Assembly (NCBI RefSeq): GCF_014306625.1
Contig: NZ_JACRYL010000018.1
Span: forward strand, 34,929-98,928
Direction: 5' to 3'
From: Pedobacter fastidiosus
Lineage (GTDB): Bacteria > Bacteroidota > Bacteroidia > Sphingobacteriales > Sphingobacteriaceae
Length of the DNA stretch: 64,000 nucleotides
Below are positions 9,801 through 17,813 of the stretch, piece after piece (within the stretch, counting starts at the first letter, position 1; each line of letters opens with the position of its first letter). The notes below the pieces were generated by a model. The model saw only the letters and a program-made list of their open reading frames with translations, made no database searches and had not been told where the DNA came from. The position numbers were made by a program, and so were the translations under genes.

Positions 9801-9956
9801 GGTAGCATTTTTAATTTTTACCGATACGCCGGGTAACGATTGGCCATCGTCTGCGCCTTTTACCACCCCGGTAATTTTTAACTGCGCCGATACCGAAGTA
9901 ACAACGAGTAGAAAAACGGCGAGTAAACCAATTTTTCTTGTGTAAAATTTAATCAT
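6807..9956 (-). CDS. SusC/RagA-family TonB-linked outer-membrane transporter
   Basis: TonB-dependent outer-membrane pore of 1049 residues for import of oligomers bound by the partner SusD. The signal peptide runs to about residue 24 (VTSVSAQ). A carboxypeptidase-D-like N-terminal extension follows at about 26-105 (GVVKGADDGQSLPGVSVKI). The plug domain at about 115-245 contains NLPAASVDVLLQGKLPGV and the conserved AAIYGSRGANGVILI. The rest is a beta-barrel ending in the aromatic FGLQVEF. It lacks an STN domain, so it does not signal through FecR. First gene of a four-gene operon. Its C-terminal GYPIPKKYTFGL resembles the two SusC proteins of the 41-59 kb operon. The 407 bp upstream hold two operator-like palindromes. 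Confidence 0.95.
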   Translation of the reverse strand: MIKFYTRKIGLLAVFLLVVTSVSAQLKITGVVKGADDGQSLPGVSVKIKNATTAVSTDANGRYSITAATDATLTFSYVGYKLKEVQVNGRTNINVNLNPDQQSLTDVVVVGYQQVKRRNSTAALASITSKDIENLPAASVDVLLQGKLPGVNVQNFTGQPGVSTSLMVRGNTRIMSAGEFDGDRAFSNPLYVIDGLPVSEDEVQAFTQTGTNFLTSLNPNDVESIDVLKDASAAAIYGSRGANGVILIRTKRGISGVPKVSFNTYYGMVNQPNYLETVIGAEERRRKLDLIYHYGNGTQIRNNVPIMLTDSLNPSFNNNNNWQDLFYQSGAVSNQDLAVSGGSEKFNYRVGVGHYDEKGIIKATGYERYSINANLGANFSEKFQMQTSLRLSRGIRLVGRVRPEEQGYRNAFKISPISMPSSLFYLSDQDRADIEAPYESVRNNNADNNVSAVTKLTYNILKNLSFNTEGAINYSSSKRDFFSPARSEYNGRAYAYSGFSEGLKYLLTNTVLYNFSINETHNLNFLAGQAFEKRDNQSLSVAGEGIPNDNIKVVSGVAQGDLSGGSDHSTYAKLSFFGSAHYDYKEKYLFDSYIRADASSRFGRDNRWAVFPSFSAAWIATEENFMKNISWIDLAKVRFSWGLSGDEASIGDNDRYNSFSLGAAGYAGSSAGTYNGVPVIYPNFNKLTNNNLTWEESAQTNIGLDLEFFKRRLTLTADAYVRNTTGQMLKVLVPETSGYSASLSNAAGVRNSGLELQLTGRVFKPESAFQWSPSINISFNKNMVTALPNGNRDLYSNGTIYVVGKPLNMYQMYITDGVINSISDLLVNPYTGQVGATKWGTLILGMPKWRDITGDYKISDNNGENDVTFYGNPNPKATGGINNAFRYKNFSLSVFTTFTLGRTIVNSTLAQRLSNGLFYGNPEDLARASIGDYEQYNYWRQAGDNATFPALNPFAGLYVFRAEQTFYVEPGWYVRIKNVNLGYDFTPQNFSFMKKMKLNRIKLYAMADNLVMFQKFSGIDAEAVNAQGYDFGDGYPIPKKYTFGLQVEF

Positions 9957-10099
9957 AAAAATATTTATTTAGTTGAGATTAGGTTGCTTGTCTGAAATCG
10001 GTTATTAATGTTAGTTGTTCCAATCACTTAGGGATGATCGTGGTTGTTTGTCACCTAAAGGTAATGGTAACAGAAGCAGATTTTTCATCAAATCATTGC

Positions 10100-10117
10100 G
10101 CAAACGTTTGACTAAAG
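10100..10117. promoter_or_regulatory. Operator-like palindrome upstream of the SusC cassette
   Basis: GCAAACGTTTGACTAAAG. The palindromic core CAAACGTTTG (10101-10110) has the central CG typical of LacI-family operators. The tail ACTAAAG also occurs at 40844-40862 before the glutaminase-family gene, where the sequence is GTTAAACGTTTTACTAAAG. It lies about 145 bp before the SusC start. Function is inferred from similarity among the sites. Confidence 0.5.
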
Positions 10118-10257
10118 AGATTTCAAAAACCCTATTAAAACAAGGCAAACAACACATTAACAGCTAATTAATATTGAATTTTGAAAGATATTTAAGAGAA
10201 AGAAGCAACTGCCAAGTCAGTTTAAAGCTAAGGCTTGAAATAGCCATAAATTACAGC

Positions 10258-10269
10258 ACAAACGTTTGT
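10258..10269. promoter_or_regulatory. Second operator-like palindrome upstream of the SusC cassette
   Basis: ACAAACGTTTGT is a perfect 12-bp palindrome with the same AAACGTTT core as the site at 10100-10117. The centres are 158 bp apart. Two such sites in one promoter region suggest cooperative or looping repression, which is inference. Confidence 0.45.
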
Positions 10270-10310
10270 TTAAATTGATAATGGCCACATCATATTTGCT
10301 GTAAAAGCAA

Positions 10311-10342
10311 AAAGCCGACATTGCTTTCGCAATGCCGGCCTT
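10311..10342 (-). terminator. Intrinsic terminator after the SusD-like gene
   Basis: The arms at 10311-10324 and 10329-10342 pair with one G-U on the minus-strand RNA around a GAAA loop, and are followed by a T-run. The hairpin starts 22 bp after the stop codon of the SusD-like gene at 10364 and closes the sigma/FecR-linked locus. Confidence 0.85.
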
Positions 10343-10363
10343 ACCTAATAATTTTTATTTTAT

Positions 10364-11959
10364 TTATTTGTCCCACCAAACTCTACCTGCAAGCGTATCG
10401 CCTCCAGGAGCAGCAGATGATGCTGCTTTATAATTTGTTCCATTTTTTGCTGCTTCCTCTACTGGATATGGAAAACGGCGTGGAATGGTTCCAACGGTGG
10501 CATTGCCAGGGTAAACAACTGGAGTTAAAACCGGAAAACCAGATCTACGCCAGTTAGACCATGTTTCGTAAAAATCGAGCATGGTATTGGCATGTAACCA
10601 ATATTGGGTATTAATCATTTGCAAACCATTTGCTGCTACATAAGGATTCGCTGTTACATAAGCATCAGCCACAGTACTTGTAATGGCCATTGTTGCATCA
10701 TACTGACCTAAATAAGTAATCGCAGCAGAAACTCCACTCGCATAATGAGAAGCAGCAGTACCGCCAATATTCCATCGCTGTGCCGCTTCTGCAAGTAATA
10801 GTTCGCTTTCGGCATAAGTAAGGATAAAAGTTGCCCCATTTTTCTTTAACATTCCTGGATTTGGAGATGAATAATCTGGAAAAGTGGTGTAGGTTGCATC
10901 CTGTCTAACATCACGGCCAGCTAAACCACTCAAATCTTTTCCATTAGGCATTCCTTTCTGAACTAAAGGATTCGCATCAAAAGCTGCATTTTGAGCTTTA
11001 GAATTTTCATCAATAAACAACTTAGTTACCGCAACTTTTCCCAAACGAGGATCATTGGTTGCTTTCAGTGCATCGATAAAAGTTTTAGACCATTTAACAT
11101 AATAATTTTCCTGACCACCATCGCCAGATAAAACTTGACTATTTCTATTTTGAGTTACTCTAGCGCCAGAAACATCGTGCAAAAGAAATGCATTATCATC
11201 ATTGTTAAGCATCGTTTTCCCGATTACTTTAGTTGCATAAGCTTTTGCTGTATTTTCATCGGCTTTGGTTAAACGCATGGCAATTCTCAATAATAAAGTA
11301 TTACCAAAACGCTTCCATTTATTAATATCGCCTTTGTAAATTACGTCTCCAGTTACTTTATCACCATTAACATTTAGCGCATTTGTAGCTTCTTCAACTT
11401 CTTTTAAAAGATCGGTATAAATGGCTTGTTGCGCATCGTATTTTGGTGCAAAGTTGCTGGTGTAATAACCTTGTCCTGCTTGAGAATAAGGAACATCACC
11501 ATACAAATCAGTAATACGTTCAAAAATTAATGCCTTCCAAATTCTGGCTATCTGCTGTACGTTGTTATACTTCTGCTGTCCTTTTGTAAATTCAACTACA
11601 TCTACAATGGGTTTAACTTGTTCCGTATAAGCACCAACGCCGGCATTGCCCCAATATGCTGCGGTGTAACCTTCGTTTAATAAATATTTATCACCTGCCC
11701 AATAGCTAATTACGGTAGAAAGGCCTTGCATCATGGTAGAGGCATAAATTAAATTGCCTCTCCAAGTATCATAAGCAAAATCGGTACTTCCGGTGTACGT
11801 TAATTGAGCGGTTGTTAAAGTATAATTTGGATCGAAACTCGCTGATCCGTAAGCTGATGGATTTGTATTAATTTCATCGAAATCTTTAGTACAACCTGAG
11901 CTTAATAAAATGCCAACACACAATAGAAGGCTATATTTTTTTAATATGTTCGTTTTCAT
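10364..11959 (-). CDS. SusD-like outer-membrane lipoprotein (SusD-like_2 type)
   Basis: Surface nutrient-binding lipoprotein of 531 residues and partner of the SusC protein 18 bp upstream. The lipoprotein signal is MKTNILKKYSLLLCVGILLSSGC with Cys23. The mature start TKDFDEINTNPSAYG and the later LLLRIAMRLTKADENTAKAYA are typical of the SusD-like_2 branch, which is distinct from the RagB/SusD type found in the other loci of this window. The C-terminus has NTMLDFYETWSNWRRSGFPVL and RRFPYPVEEAAKN, both usual for this branch. It is the last gene before a terminator. The ligand is unknown. The sigma/FecR control of the locus suggests that expression depends on the substrate reaching the SusC partner. 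Confidence 0.92.
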   Translation of the reverse strand: MKTNILKKYSLLLCVGILLSSGCTKDFDEINTNPSAYGSASFDPNYTLTTAQLTYTGSTDFAYDTWRGNLIYASTMMQGLSTVISYWAGDKYLLNEGYTAAYWGNAGVGAYTEQVKPIVDVVEFTKGQQKYNNVQQIARIWKALIFERITDLYGDVPYSQAGQGYYTSNFAPKYDAQQAIYTDLLKEVEEATNALNVNGDKVTGDVIYKGDINKWKRFGNTLLLRIAMRLTKADENTAKAYATKVIGKTMLNNDDNAFLLHDVSGARVTQNRNSQVLSGDGGQENYYVKWSKTFIDALKATNDPRLGKVAVTKLFIDENSKAQNAAFDANPLVQKGMPNGKDLSGLAGRDVRQDATYTTFPDYSSPNPGMLKKNGATFILTYAESELLLAEAAQRWNIGGTAASHYASGVSAAITYLGQYDATMAITSTVADAYVTANPYVAANGLQMINTQYWLHANTMLDFYETWSNWRRSGFPVLTPVVYPGNATVGTIPRRFPYPVEEAAKNGTNYKAASSAAPGGDTLAGRVWWDK

Positions 11960-11977
11960 TGTTCTGTCTTTTTAAAA

Positions 11978-14900
11978 TTAAAGCTTAACACTAAGATTTA
12001 TACCAAAGGTTCTAACGGGTGGCACACCACCCAATTCCAATCCTGGGAAAGTAGCATTGTAGCTAGATTCTGGATCGATGTTGTCCGTTTTCTTCATTAG
12101 GATAAATAAATTTCGACCAACAAGACTTACGTTAAGTCCTTGGATCTTGTTGTTGAACAATTTTGCTGGGAAGTTATAACCCAAAGTCATTTGTCTGAAT
12201 TTGATAAAACTCGCATCCTGAACAAATTGCTTAGAAACATTATTGGCAAAAGTGCTGTAGTAGGTTGCGGCATTAACGCCTAGCGCATCTCTATTTTCTA
12301 ATGTTGCTTGGTGCAAACCAAAAACATACCCATAATAATCAGTTGCAGAGAAAACTTTTCCGCCCCATTTACCATCAAGCAAAACAGATAATGTTAAGCC
12401 TTTATAGTTAAATTCGTTGTTCCAACCCGCAAACCATTTATTGTAGGCCGAACCATAATCAACCAATTCTCCTCTTTGGGGAATCCCAGCAGCATCAAGC
12501 TTGATTTTTCCGGCAGCATCATATAAATAATCATAAGCAGAAACTTGAGCAGCTGCTTTACCCGGAATGTTCTGCAAGAAACCAACACCAGATCTTGAAG
12601 TAGCTAAAAGTTGAGAAGTTACGCCATCGGCTAATGATAGCACTGTGTTTTTATTGTATGAAGCGTTTAAAGAAGATGTCCATACAAAATCTTTATTCTT
12701 TAAAACCTGACCAGATAATAAAAGCTCGTAACCTTTGTTTTCTATTTCGCCAGAATTTAACACCGCACCAGCATAACCTGTTGTACTCGATGTAGTAACG
12801 AAAGAAATTTCATCCTTCGATAACTTTTTGTAATACGTGAAATCTAGATTTAAACGATCACCGAAGAAGCGCATTTCTGTTCCAATTTCGAACTCGCTTG
12901 CCTTAGAAGCTCTTAAACCCGAGTTAGGAATATTTACATTGGTTATGGTTCCAAGTGGCGCACCATTTAAACTTTCGCTTCTAAAACTATAAGTTAATTG
13001 AGTTTGATAAGGATCAGTAGCCTGACCAACAACTGCATAACCCGCTCTTATTTTACCAAAACTTAAGAAACTTGGTTTCCAAAGCTCAGAGAATACAAAT
13101 GATCCACTAACTGAAGGATAGAAAACACTTAGCTTATTGTCTTTACCTGGTGTTGCCAAAGTAGAGAACCAATCGCTTCGACCGCTCCCTGTTAAGTAAA
13201 AAATATCTTTATAAGTAAGCTCTAAAGTTCCATAAACAGATTGTGTTTCAGATTCTGATTCTATATTTCCTACTGATTTATTCTTGGCATTTAAGATGTT
13301 GTACACGCCAAATACTGCAAAATCAGATCCATTGTTGGTTGTTTGATTAATGTGCGTTCTTCTGTAACTCGCACCAACGTTAGGTGTTATGGTAAAATCA
13401 TCATCTACTTTAAAAGACTTACCAACTAATCCATCTACATTTATATCAGAAAATTTAGTTGCCTGTTCTGCTATTTTACCTGCCGGAAAATATGCTGTAC
13501 CCGATGGAACAACATTTTTGTACGAATCTGTGTAAGCATCGCGTCCTGCTCTACCTTGTAAAAATAAGCCATTATCGAAAGTATATTTTGCATTAAACGA
13601 ACTTATTAGGCGGTCGCGTTTAGTATCATTGGTAAATTCGTTTGCCGCAAACCATGGGTTAGTTGCGTAAACATTACCCGTGTTATACAAAATTTCATTA
13701 CCGGTAGAATTCTTCCAGGGGATAAGATCGTTTACACTTACACTCGTAGGTAAAAAAGCAACGTTGTAATTGGCATTACCAGCACCATCTGATAGCATTG
13801 GTCTGTTTTTGGCCTGCTCTAAAATGTAATTCATTCGAGCATCAATCGTTAATCTTTTAATTGGATTAAAGGTTCCTGTTAAGTTGAAAGATTGTCTGTT
13901 CAACCCAGAATTCGGTACAACTGAAGTATTGTGAACATCATTTGCCGATAAGCGAATGGTTCCGCCATCGAATGTTTTATTTAAGGCAAGTGTGTTCGAC
14001 CAAGTTCCACCTGTTTTATAAAAATCTTCAATGTTATTTTTTTGTGCGGTGTAAGGTCGTGCAACGCCATCAAACTGAACCACATTAGATCCATCTAATT
14101 TTGCACCCCAGCTAGAACCACCTACTTGAGCGGCAGCTGCAGCATCAGTAGGTTTTACACCATTTGCTCCCTGACCATAAATATATTGCCAGTTTGTTCT
14201 ATCCATTACCTGTTCGGCAACGTAATTGGTATTAAATTCTACACTATTTCCTTTTCCACTTTTAGTGGTGATTAAAATTACTCCAGCTTTTGCACGATAA
14301 CCATACAATGCTGAAGCAGCTGCACCTTTTAAAACTGAAATACTTTCGATATCATCGGGATTTAAATTTCCAACGGCATCACCCAAATCTGGAGCATTAT
14401 CATATTGGCTCCCAGCATTACCATTTGGATTTAAATTATTTAATCCGACAGGTTTATTTTCCATCGGTACGCCATTGATAACATATAAAGGTTGGTTGGT
14501 TTGGCTTAAACTGGAAACGCCACGGATAGTAACGCTTGATGCAGCACCTGCACCGCCAGAAGTAGAACTAATATCTAAACCTGCAACCTTACCAACTAAG
14601 GAATTAACAACGTTATTTTCTCTAGCCTGTGTTAAAGATTCGCCACTTACTTGTGTTACGGAATAACCTAAAGCCCTACGTTCTTTCTTAATTCCCAATG
14701 CAGTTACCACAACATCAGTTAACTGTTTGGTATCTTCTGTTAATAGAATAGATAAATTAATTTGAGTGCCAATTGGAATTTCTCTAGTTTGAAAACCAGC
14801 GTATGAAACCACCAAAATTGCATTTTCAGGAGCGTTTAAAACAAACTTTCCATTAATATCTGTCGATGTTCCTGTTCCTGTTCCCTTAACACGAACACTT

Positions 14901-15322
14901 GCACCGGGCAATGCGCCTCCAAGCGCATCTTTAACCGTTCCACTTATGGGAATTTCTTTACTCCTGCTAATTACGATCAAGCCTCCATCAGAAACGGAAT
15001 ACTTTAAGTTAGTTCTGTTAAGAATAGTGGCCAAAACATCGGTAACCAAAGTATTGGTCACGGTGATGCTTACATCCTTGTTAACGGGAACGTAAGAAGA
15101 GCTGTACACAAAATGATAACTGCTTTGCTGCTCTATAATCTGTAAAACCCTGGCTAACTTTGTTTTCTTTACATCGAGAGAAATTTTTTCCTGAGAAAAA
15201 ACCGATGCAGAAACATTCAGGCAGGTAATGAAAACCATAATACAGGTTAGTTTCATTAGCATAATGAATTTTAAAAACGCCCTATATTTAAAGCGCCCTT
15301 GCAGTAAGTAATAATAAATCAT
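11978..15322 (-). CDS. SusC-family TonB-linked transporter with N-terminal STN signalling domain
   Basis: Outer-membrane TonB-dependent transducer of about 1114 residues. I chose the ATG at 15320-15322 (MIYYYLLQGRFKYRAFLKFIM); the open frame extends to a TTG at 15361, which is less likely. After the signal peptide comes an STN (secretin/TonB short N-terminal) domain (KISLDVKKTKLARVLQIIEQQ, then TNLKYSVSDGGLIVI). Next are the carboxypeptidase-D-like extension (ISGTVKDALGGALPGASVRV) and the plug (ESLTQARENNVVNSLVGKV, ALYGYRAKAGVILIT). The barrel ends in FGINLSVKL. In known systems the STN domain contacts FecR when substrate docks. Order on the minus strand is sigma, FecR, this gene, SusD-like, which fits cell-surface signalling. 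A hairpin lies between fecR and this gene. Confidence 0.94.
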   Translation of the reverse strand: MIYYYLLQGRFKYRAFLKFIMLMKLTCIMVFITCLNVSASVFSQEKISLDVKKTKLARVLQIIEQQSSYHFVYSSSYVPVNKDVSITVTNTLVTDVLATILNRTNLKYSVSDGGLIVISRSKEIPISGTVKDALGGALPGASVRVKGTGTGTSTDINGKFVLNAPENAILVVSYAGFQTREIPIGTQINLSILLTEDTKQLTDVVVTALGIKKERRALGYSVTQVSGESLTQARENNVVNSLVGKVAGLDISSTSGGAGAASSVTIRGVSSLSQTNQPLYVINGVPMENKPVGLNNLNPNGNAGSQYDNAPDLGDAVGNLNPDDIESISVLKGAAASALYGYRAKAGVILITTKSGKGNSVEFNTNYVAEQVMDRTNWQYIYGQGANGVKPTDAAAAAQVGGSSWGAKLDGSNVVQFDGVARPYTAQKNNIEDFYKTGGTWSNTLALNKTFDGGTIRLSANDVHNTSVVPNSGLNRQSFNLTGTFNPIKRLTIDARMNYILEQAKNRPMLSDGAGNANYNVAFLPTSVSVNDLIPWKNSTGNEILYNTGNVYATNPWFAANEFTNDTKRDRLISSFNAKYTFDNGLFLQGRAGRDAYTDSYKNVVPSGTAYFPAGKIAEQATKFSDINVDGLVGKSFKVDDDFTITPNVGASYRRTHINQTTNNGSDFAVFGVYNILNAKNKSVGNIESESETQSVYGTLELTYKDIFYLTGSGRSDWFSTLATPGKDNKLSVFYPSVSGSFVFSELWKPSFLSFGKIRAGYAVVGQATDPYQTQLTYSFRSESLNGAPLGTITNVNIPNSGLRASKASEFEIGTEMRFFGDRLNLDFTYYKKLSKDEISFVTTSSTTGYAGAVLNSGEIENKGYELLLSGQVLKNKDFVWTSSLNASYNKNTVLSLADGVTSQLLATSRSGVGFLQNIPGKAAAQVSAYDYLYDAAGKIKLDAAGIPQRGELVDYGSAYNKWFAGWNNEFNYKGLTLSVLLDGKWGGKVFSATDYYGYVFGLHQATLENRDALGVNAATYYSTFANNVSKQFVQDASFIKFRQMTLGYNFPAKLFNNKIQGLNVSLVGRNLFILMKKTDNIDPESSYNATFPGLELGGVPPVRTFGINLSVKL

Positions 15323-15407
15323 ATTTTTGTTTTTTTTGGTTGCATAAGTTCTTGGCAGCAATCTGTTTGCGCATAAACTGCCATTAATAAATCAAGGAAG
15401 AAATGAT

Positions 15408-15433
15408 AAGGGCGGTGCTCCAACACCGTCCTT
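15408..15433. other. Hairpin between fecR and the STN-type susC
   Basis: The arms 15408-15417 and 15424-15433 form a 10-bp GC-rich stem with one mismatch (G-U in RNA) and a 6-base loop. The T-run lies on the plus-strand side, where no gene is seen. On the minus strand the following bases (ATCATTTC) are a poor terminator. It may attenuate fecR-susC read-through. Confidence 0.4.
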
Positions 15434-15441
15434 TTTTTATC

Positions 15442-16506
15442 TTACTTTGATATGATCACTTGATTTCCTTTTATCTCATATTTAAAGTATTCTACATCTT
15501 GTAAAGCTTTTAAAGCTTGGTCTATCGTTTCTCGGCTAAATGTTGCGGTAAAGCGGTATTTCTCTATTTCTGGACTGGTAAATTTGATTTCTACATTATA
15601 CCATTTCTCCAAAACACCTTTAATTTCATCAAAATCTTGATCATAAATTTCGATGCGGTTTTGCGTCCACGCGGTTTCTACAATCGTGCTGTCTTTAATT
15701 AAAGTATAGTGGTTAATGGTAATTTCTGGATGGTTTGGAATTGGTCTTAAAATCTTTTGCTTCGCTTCTGGAGCAAGTTCTTTGTAAAACGTAACTTTCT
15801 GACTAGGCTTTAACGTAATCGTTCCGCCGTTGCCATTTACGGCTTCCATAGTAATTAAACCCCTAATTAAAGTTGCTTCAGAAGTAATTTCATCTGGATA
15901 GGCTTTAACATTGAAAGCAGTGCCTAAAACATTGATGTTGAAATCGTAGGTATGAACTTTAAATGGCTTGTTTTTATTATGAATTACATCAAAATAAGCT
16001 TCACCTTTTAGGGTAACCTCACGAAGTTTATCATTAAATTCTTTGCCAATAGATAAAGAGCTCTTCGCATTTAACAAAACCGTAGTCCCATCAGGAAGCA
16101 TAATTTTTTTACGTTCTCCGCTTTTGGTTGTAAAGACTTTTGCTTGAAAATTCTCTCTTGCTGATTTCTGCAAACTATAATTTCGATAGAAAAAACCAGC
16201 ACCAGCAATAACCAAGATTGCAGCAGCAATTTTTAACCAAGCAAAGTTTCTATTTAGCTTAAGCGTTGTAGGTGGCGAATCGAAATTCTCCTTAAATGTT
16301 TCCAGTTGATGATTAAGCGGTCGCTTGTTCCCACTTAAAATTACATACAGTCTTTTCGCCTCAGCGATTACTTCAGTCTGCTCTGGATGAGCTTTTATAT
16401 ATTTTTCCCAATACTCTGAGCACAGCTTATCGGTTCCAGCGCAATAAAGCTGGAAAGTGTTGTCAACAAGAAAATCTTCTGCATCAAACCGACTTCTATC
16501 AATCAT
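15442..16506 (-). CDS. FecR-family anti-sigma factor
   Basis: Inner-membrane regulator of 354 residues that holds the ECF sigma factor and receives a signal from the STN domain of the outer-membrane transporter. The cytoplasmic N-terminal part (about 1-85) includes CSEYWEKYIKAHPEQ. One membrane segment follows at about 86-106 (WLKIAAAILVIAGAGFFY). The periplasmic FecR domain has TKSGERKKIMLPDGTTVLLNA, GEAYFDVIHNKNKPFKVHT and VLGTAFNVKAYP. The last 75 residues (QNRIEIYDQDFDEIKGVLE, then QALKALQDVEYFKYEIKGN) are a DUF4974-type domain. The sigma gene lies 1.3 kb upstream, beyond an array of hairpin repeats, which is farther than the usual close coupling. Confidence 0.93.
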   Translation of the reverse strand: MIDRSRFDAEDFLVDNTFQLYCAGTDKLCSEYWEKYIKAHPEQTEVIAEAKRLYVILSGNKRPLNHQLETFKENFDSPPTTLKLNRNFAWLKIAAAILVIAGAGFFYRNYSLQKSARENFQAKVFTTKSGERKKIMLPDGTTVLLNAKSSLSIGKEFNDKLREVTLKGEAYFDVIHNKNKPFKVHTYDFNINVLGTAFNVKAYPDEITSEATLIRGLITMEAVNGNGGTITLKPSQKVTFYKELAPEAKQKILRPIPNHPEITINHYTLIKDSTIVETAWTQNRIEIYDQDFDEIKGVLEKWYNVEIKFTSPEIEKYRFTATFSRETIDQALKALQDVEYFKYEIKGNQVIISK

Positions 16507-16654
16507 TACTATTTGTCTTTTATATATCAGTGCCCAAAAACTTTACTTTTTCCTAAGAAAAAATTAACTTTTTTTTAACATGACCAAATATGTGCCTTGT
16601 AGGTATAAAGAATAAAGAAATTTAATTTTAGAGAAAGACTTATAAAGAAATTAT

Positions 16655-16770
16655 TTGGGCGTTTTAACACGCTATCCGCTGTATCCCCGATGAAAAATCG
16701 GGGGATGCCGCTTCTATCGTTAACGCAAAACCCAAACCACCTTGCGAAGTCGATTCATTACCCATCATTC
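16655..16770. repeat. Probable dispersed repeat remnant with hairpin
   Basis: This 116-bp stretch differs from the array that follows it. It contains GGGCGTTTTAACACGC, then a hairpin whose arms ATCCCCGA and TCGGGGGAT surround TGAAAAA (16683-16706), then GCCGCTTCTATCG and GTCGATTCATTACCC. I recall similar intergenic pieces from other Sphingobacteriaceae, but cannot confirm that here. Its minus-strand translation gives only a repeat-derived ORF. Confidence 0.45.
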
Positions 16771-17797
16771 TAACCGAAGTGGAGAAATATTTGAAAAGAA
16801 AAAATTGCAAAGATCTCTCTATTCCGCTGCGCTTCAATCGAGAAGACAATTCCTGTAGCCGTCCTTTCGACCGAATTGGAGAAATTCTTTGAAAAGAAAC
16901 AATTGCAAAGATCGCTCTATTCCGCTACGCTTCAATCGAGATGACGATTCCTGTAGCTATCCTTTCCACAGAAGTGGAGAAATCTTTGAAAATCGAATTA
17001 GTTTAACTTACAAAGGTCTCTCCGTTTCGCTGTGCTCCAGTCGAGATGACGATTCCTTTAGCCGTCCTTTCCACCGAAGCGGAGAAATCTTTGAAAATAG
17101 AAGTAGGTTAATGTTCAAAGGTCTCTCTGTTCCGCTGTGCTTCAATCGAGAAGACAATTCCTGTAGCCGTCCTTTCGACCGAAGTGGAGAAATCTTTGAA
17201 AAAGAAACTACAAAGATCGCTCTATTCCGCTACGCTTCAATCGAGATGACGATTTCTGTGGCCGTCCTTTCCACCGAAGTGGAGAAATCTTTGAAATTCG
17301 AAGTAGGTTAATGTTCAAAGGTCTCTCCGTTTCGCTATGCTCCAGTCGAGATGACGATGAACTTAAGATAGAAAATAAATCTCAAAACGCTTAACAAAAC
17401 CGTCCTTTCGACCGTAGCGGAGAAATCTTTGAAGAGGGAAAATTGCAAGAATCGCTCTGTTCCGCTGCGCTCCAGTCGAGATGACGGAAAAGGTGGATAC
17501 TGATCAAATCGTCCTTTCGACCGAAGTGGAAATCTTTGAAAATCGAAGTAGGTTAATGTTCAAAGGTCTCTCCGTTCCGCTGTGCTCCAGTCGAGATGAC
17601 GGAAATAGAGCGGAGAAATCTTTGCAATTTGAATTTATTCATTGTTCAAAGGTCTCTCCGTTTCGCTATGCTCCAGTCGAGATGACGGAAAAGGTGGATA
17701 CTGATCAAATCGTCCTTTCCACCGAAATGGAGAAATTTTTGAAAAGAAACAATTACAAAGATCGCTCTGTTCCGCTGCGCTTCAATCGAGATGACGA
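16771..17797. repeat. Tandem array of about ten hairpin-forming repeat units
   Basis: About ten diverged copies of a roughly 100-bp unit fill the space between FecR and sigma. Each unit opens with GTCCTTTCSACCGAAGTGG, continues GAGAAATCTTTG, and after a short variable middle reads CAAAGATCGCTCTGTTCCGC, then a TTCAATCGAGATGACG-like end. The two halves are imperfect inverted repeats, so each unit can fold into a hairpin. Units start near 16771, 16861, 16960, 17062, 17167, 17263, 17401, 17511, 17604 and 17711. A second order of about 200 bp is also present: GAAGTAGGTTAATGTTC recurs three times, and GGTGGATACTGATCAAATCG twice (from about 17491 and 17692). Long ORFs on both strands are by-products of the repeat. 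It is not CRISPR, because the units vary and there are no unique spacers. Confidence 0.85.
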
Positions 17798-17813
17798 AAC
17801 TTCGCAAGTCAGT

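Larger units (their letters stand above)
9957..10310. other. Non-coding promoter region of the 3555-9956 cassette
   Basis: About 350 bp without a credible gene between the SusC start and the terminator of the next operon. It holds two palindromes with an AAACGTTT core (10100-10117 and 10258-10269). I found no exact Bacteroidota -7 box (TAnnTTTG) on the minus strand here. Confidence 0.6.

Noticed and set aside
10321..10557. 78-codon plus-strand ORF opposite the SusD-like gene
   Set aside because: It is an antisense shadow of the SusD-like gene and its terminator, without any family pattern.
16771..17797. CRISPR array
   Set aside because: The whole ~100-bp unit is repeated with variation and there are no short constant repeats with unique spacers. 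No cas genes are present.
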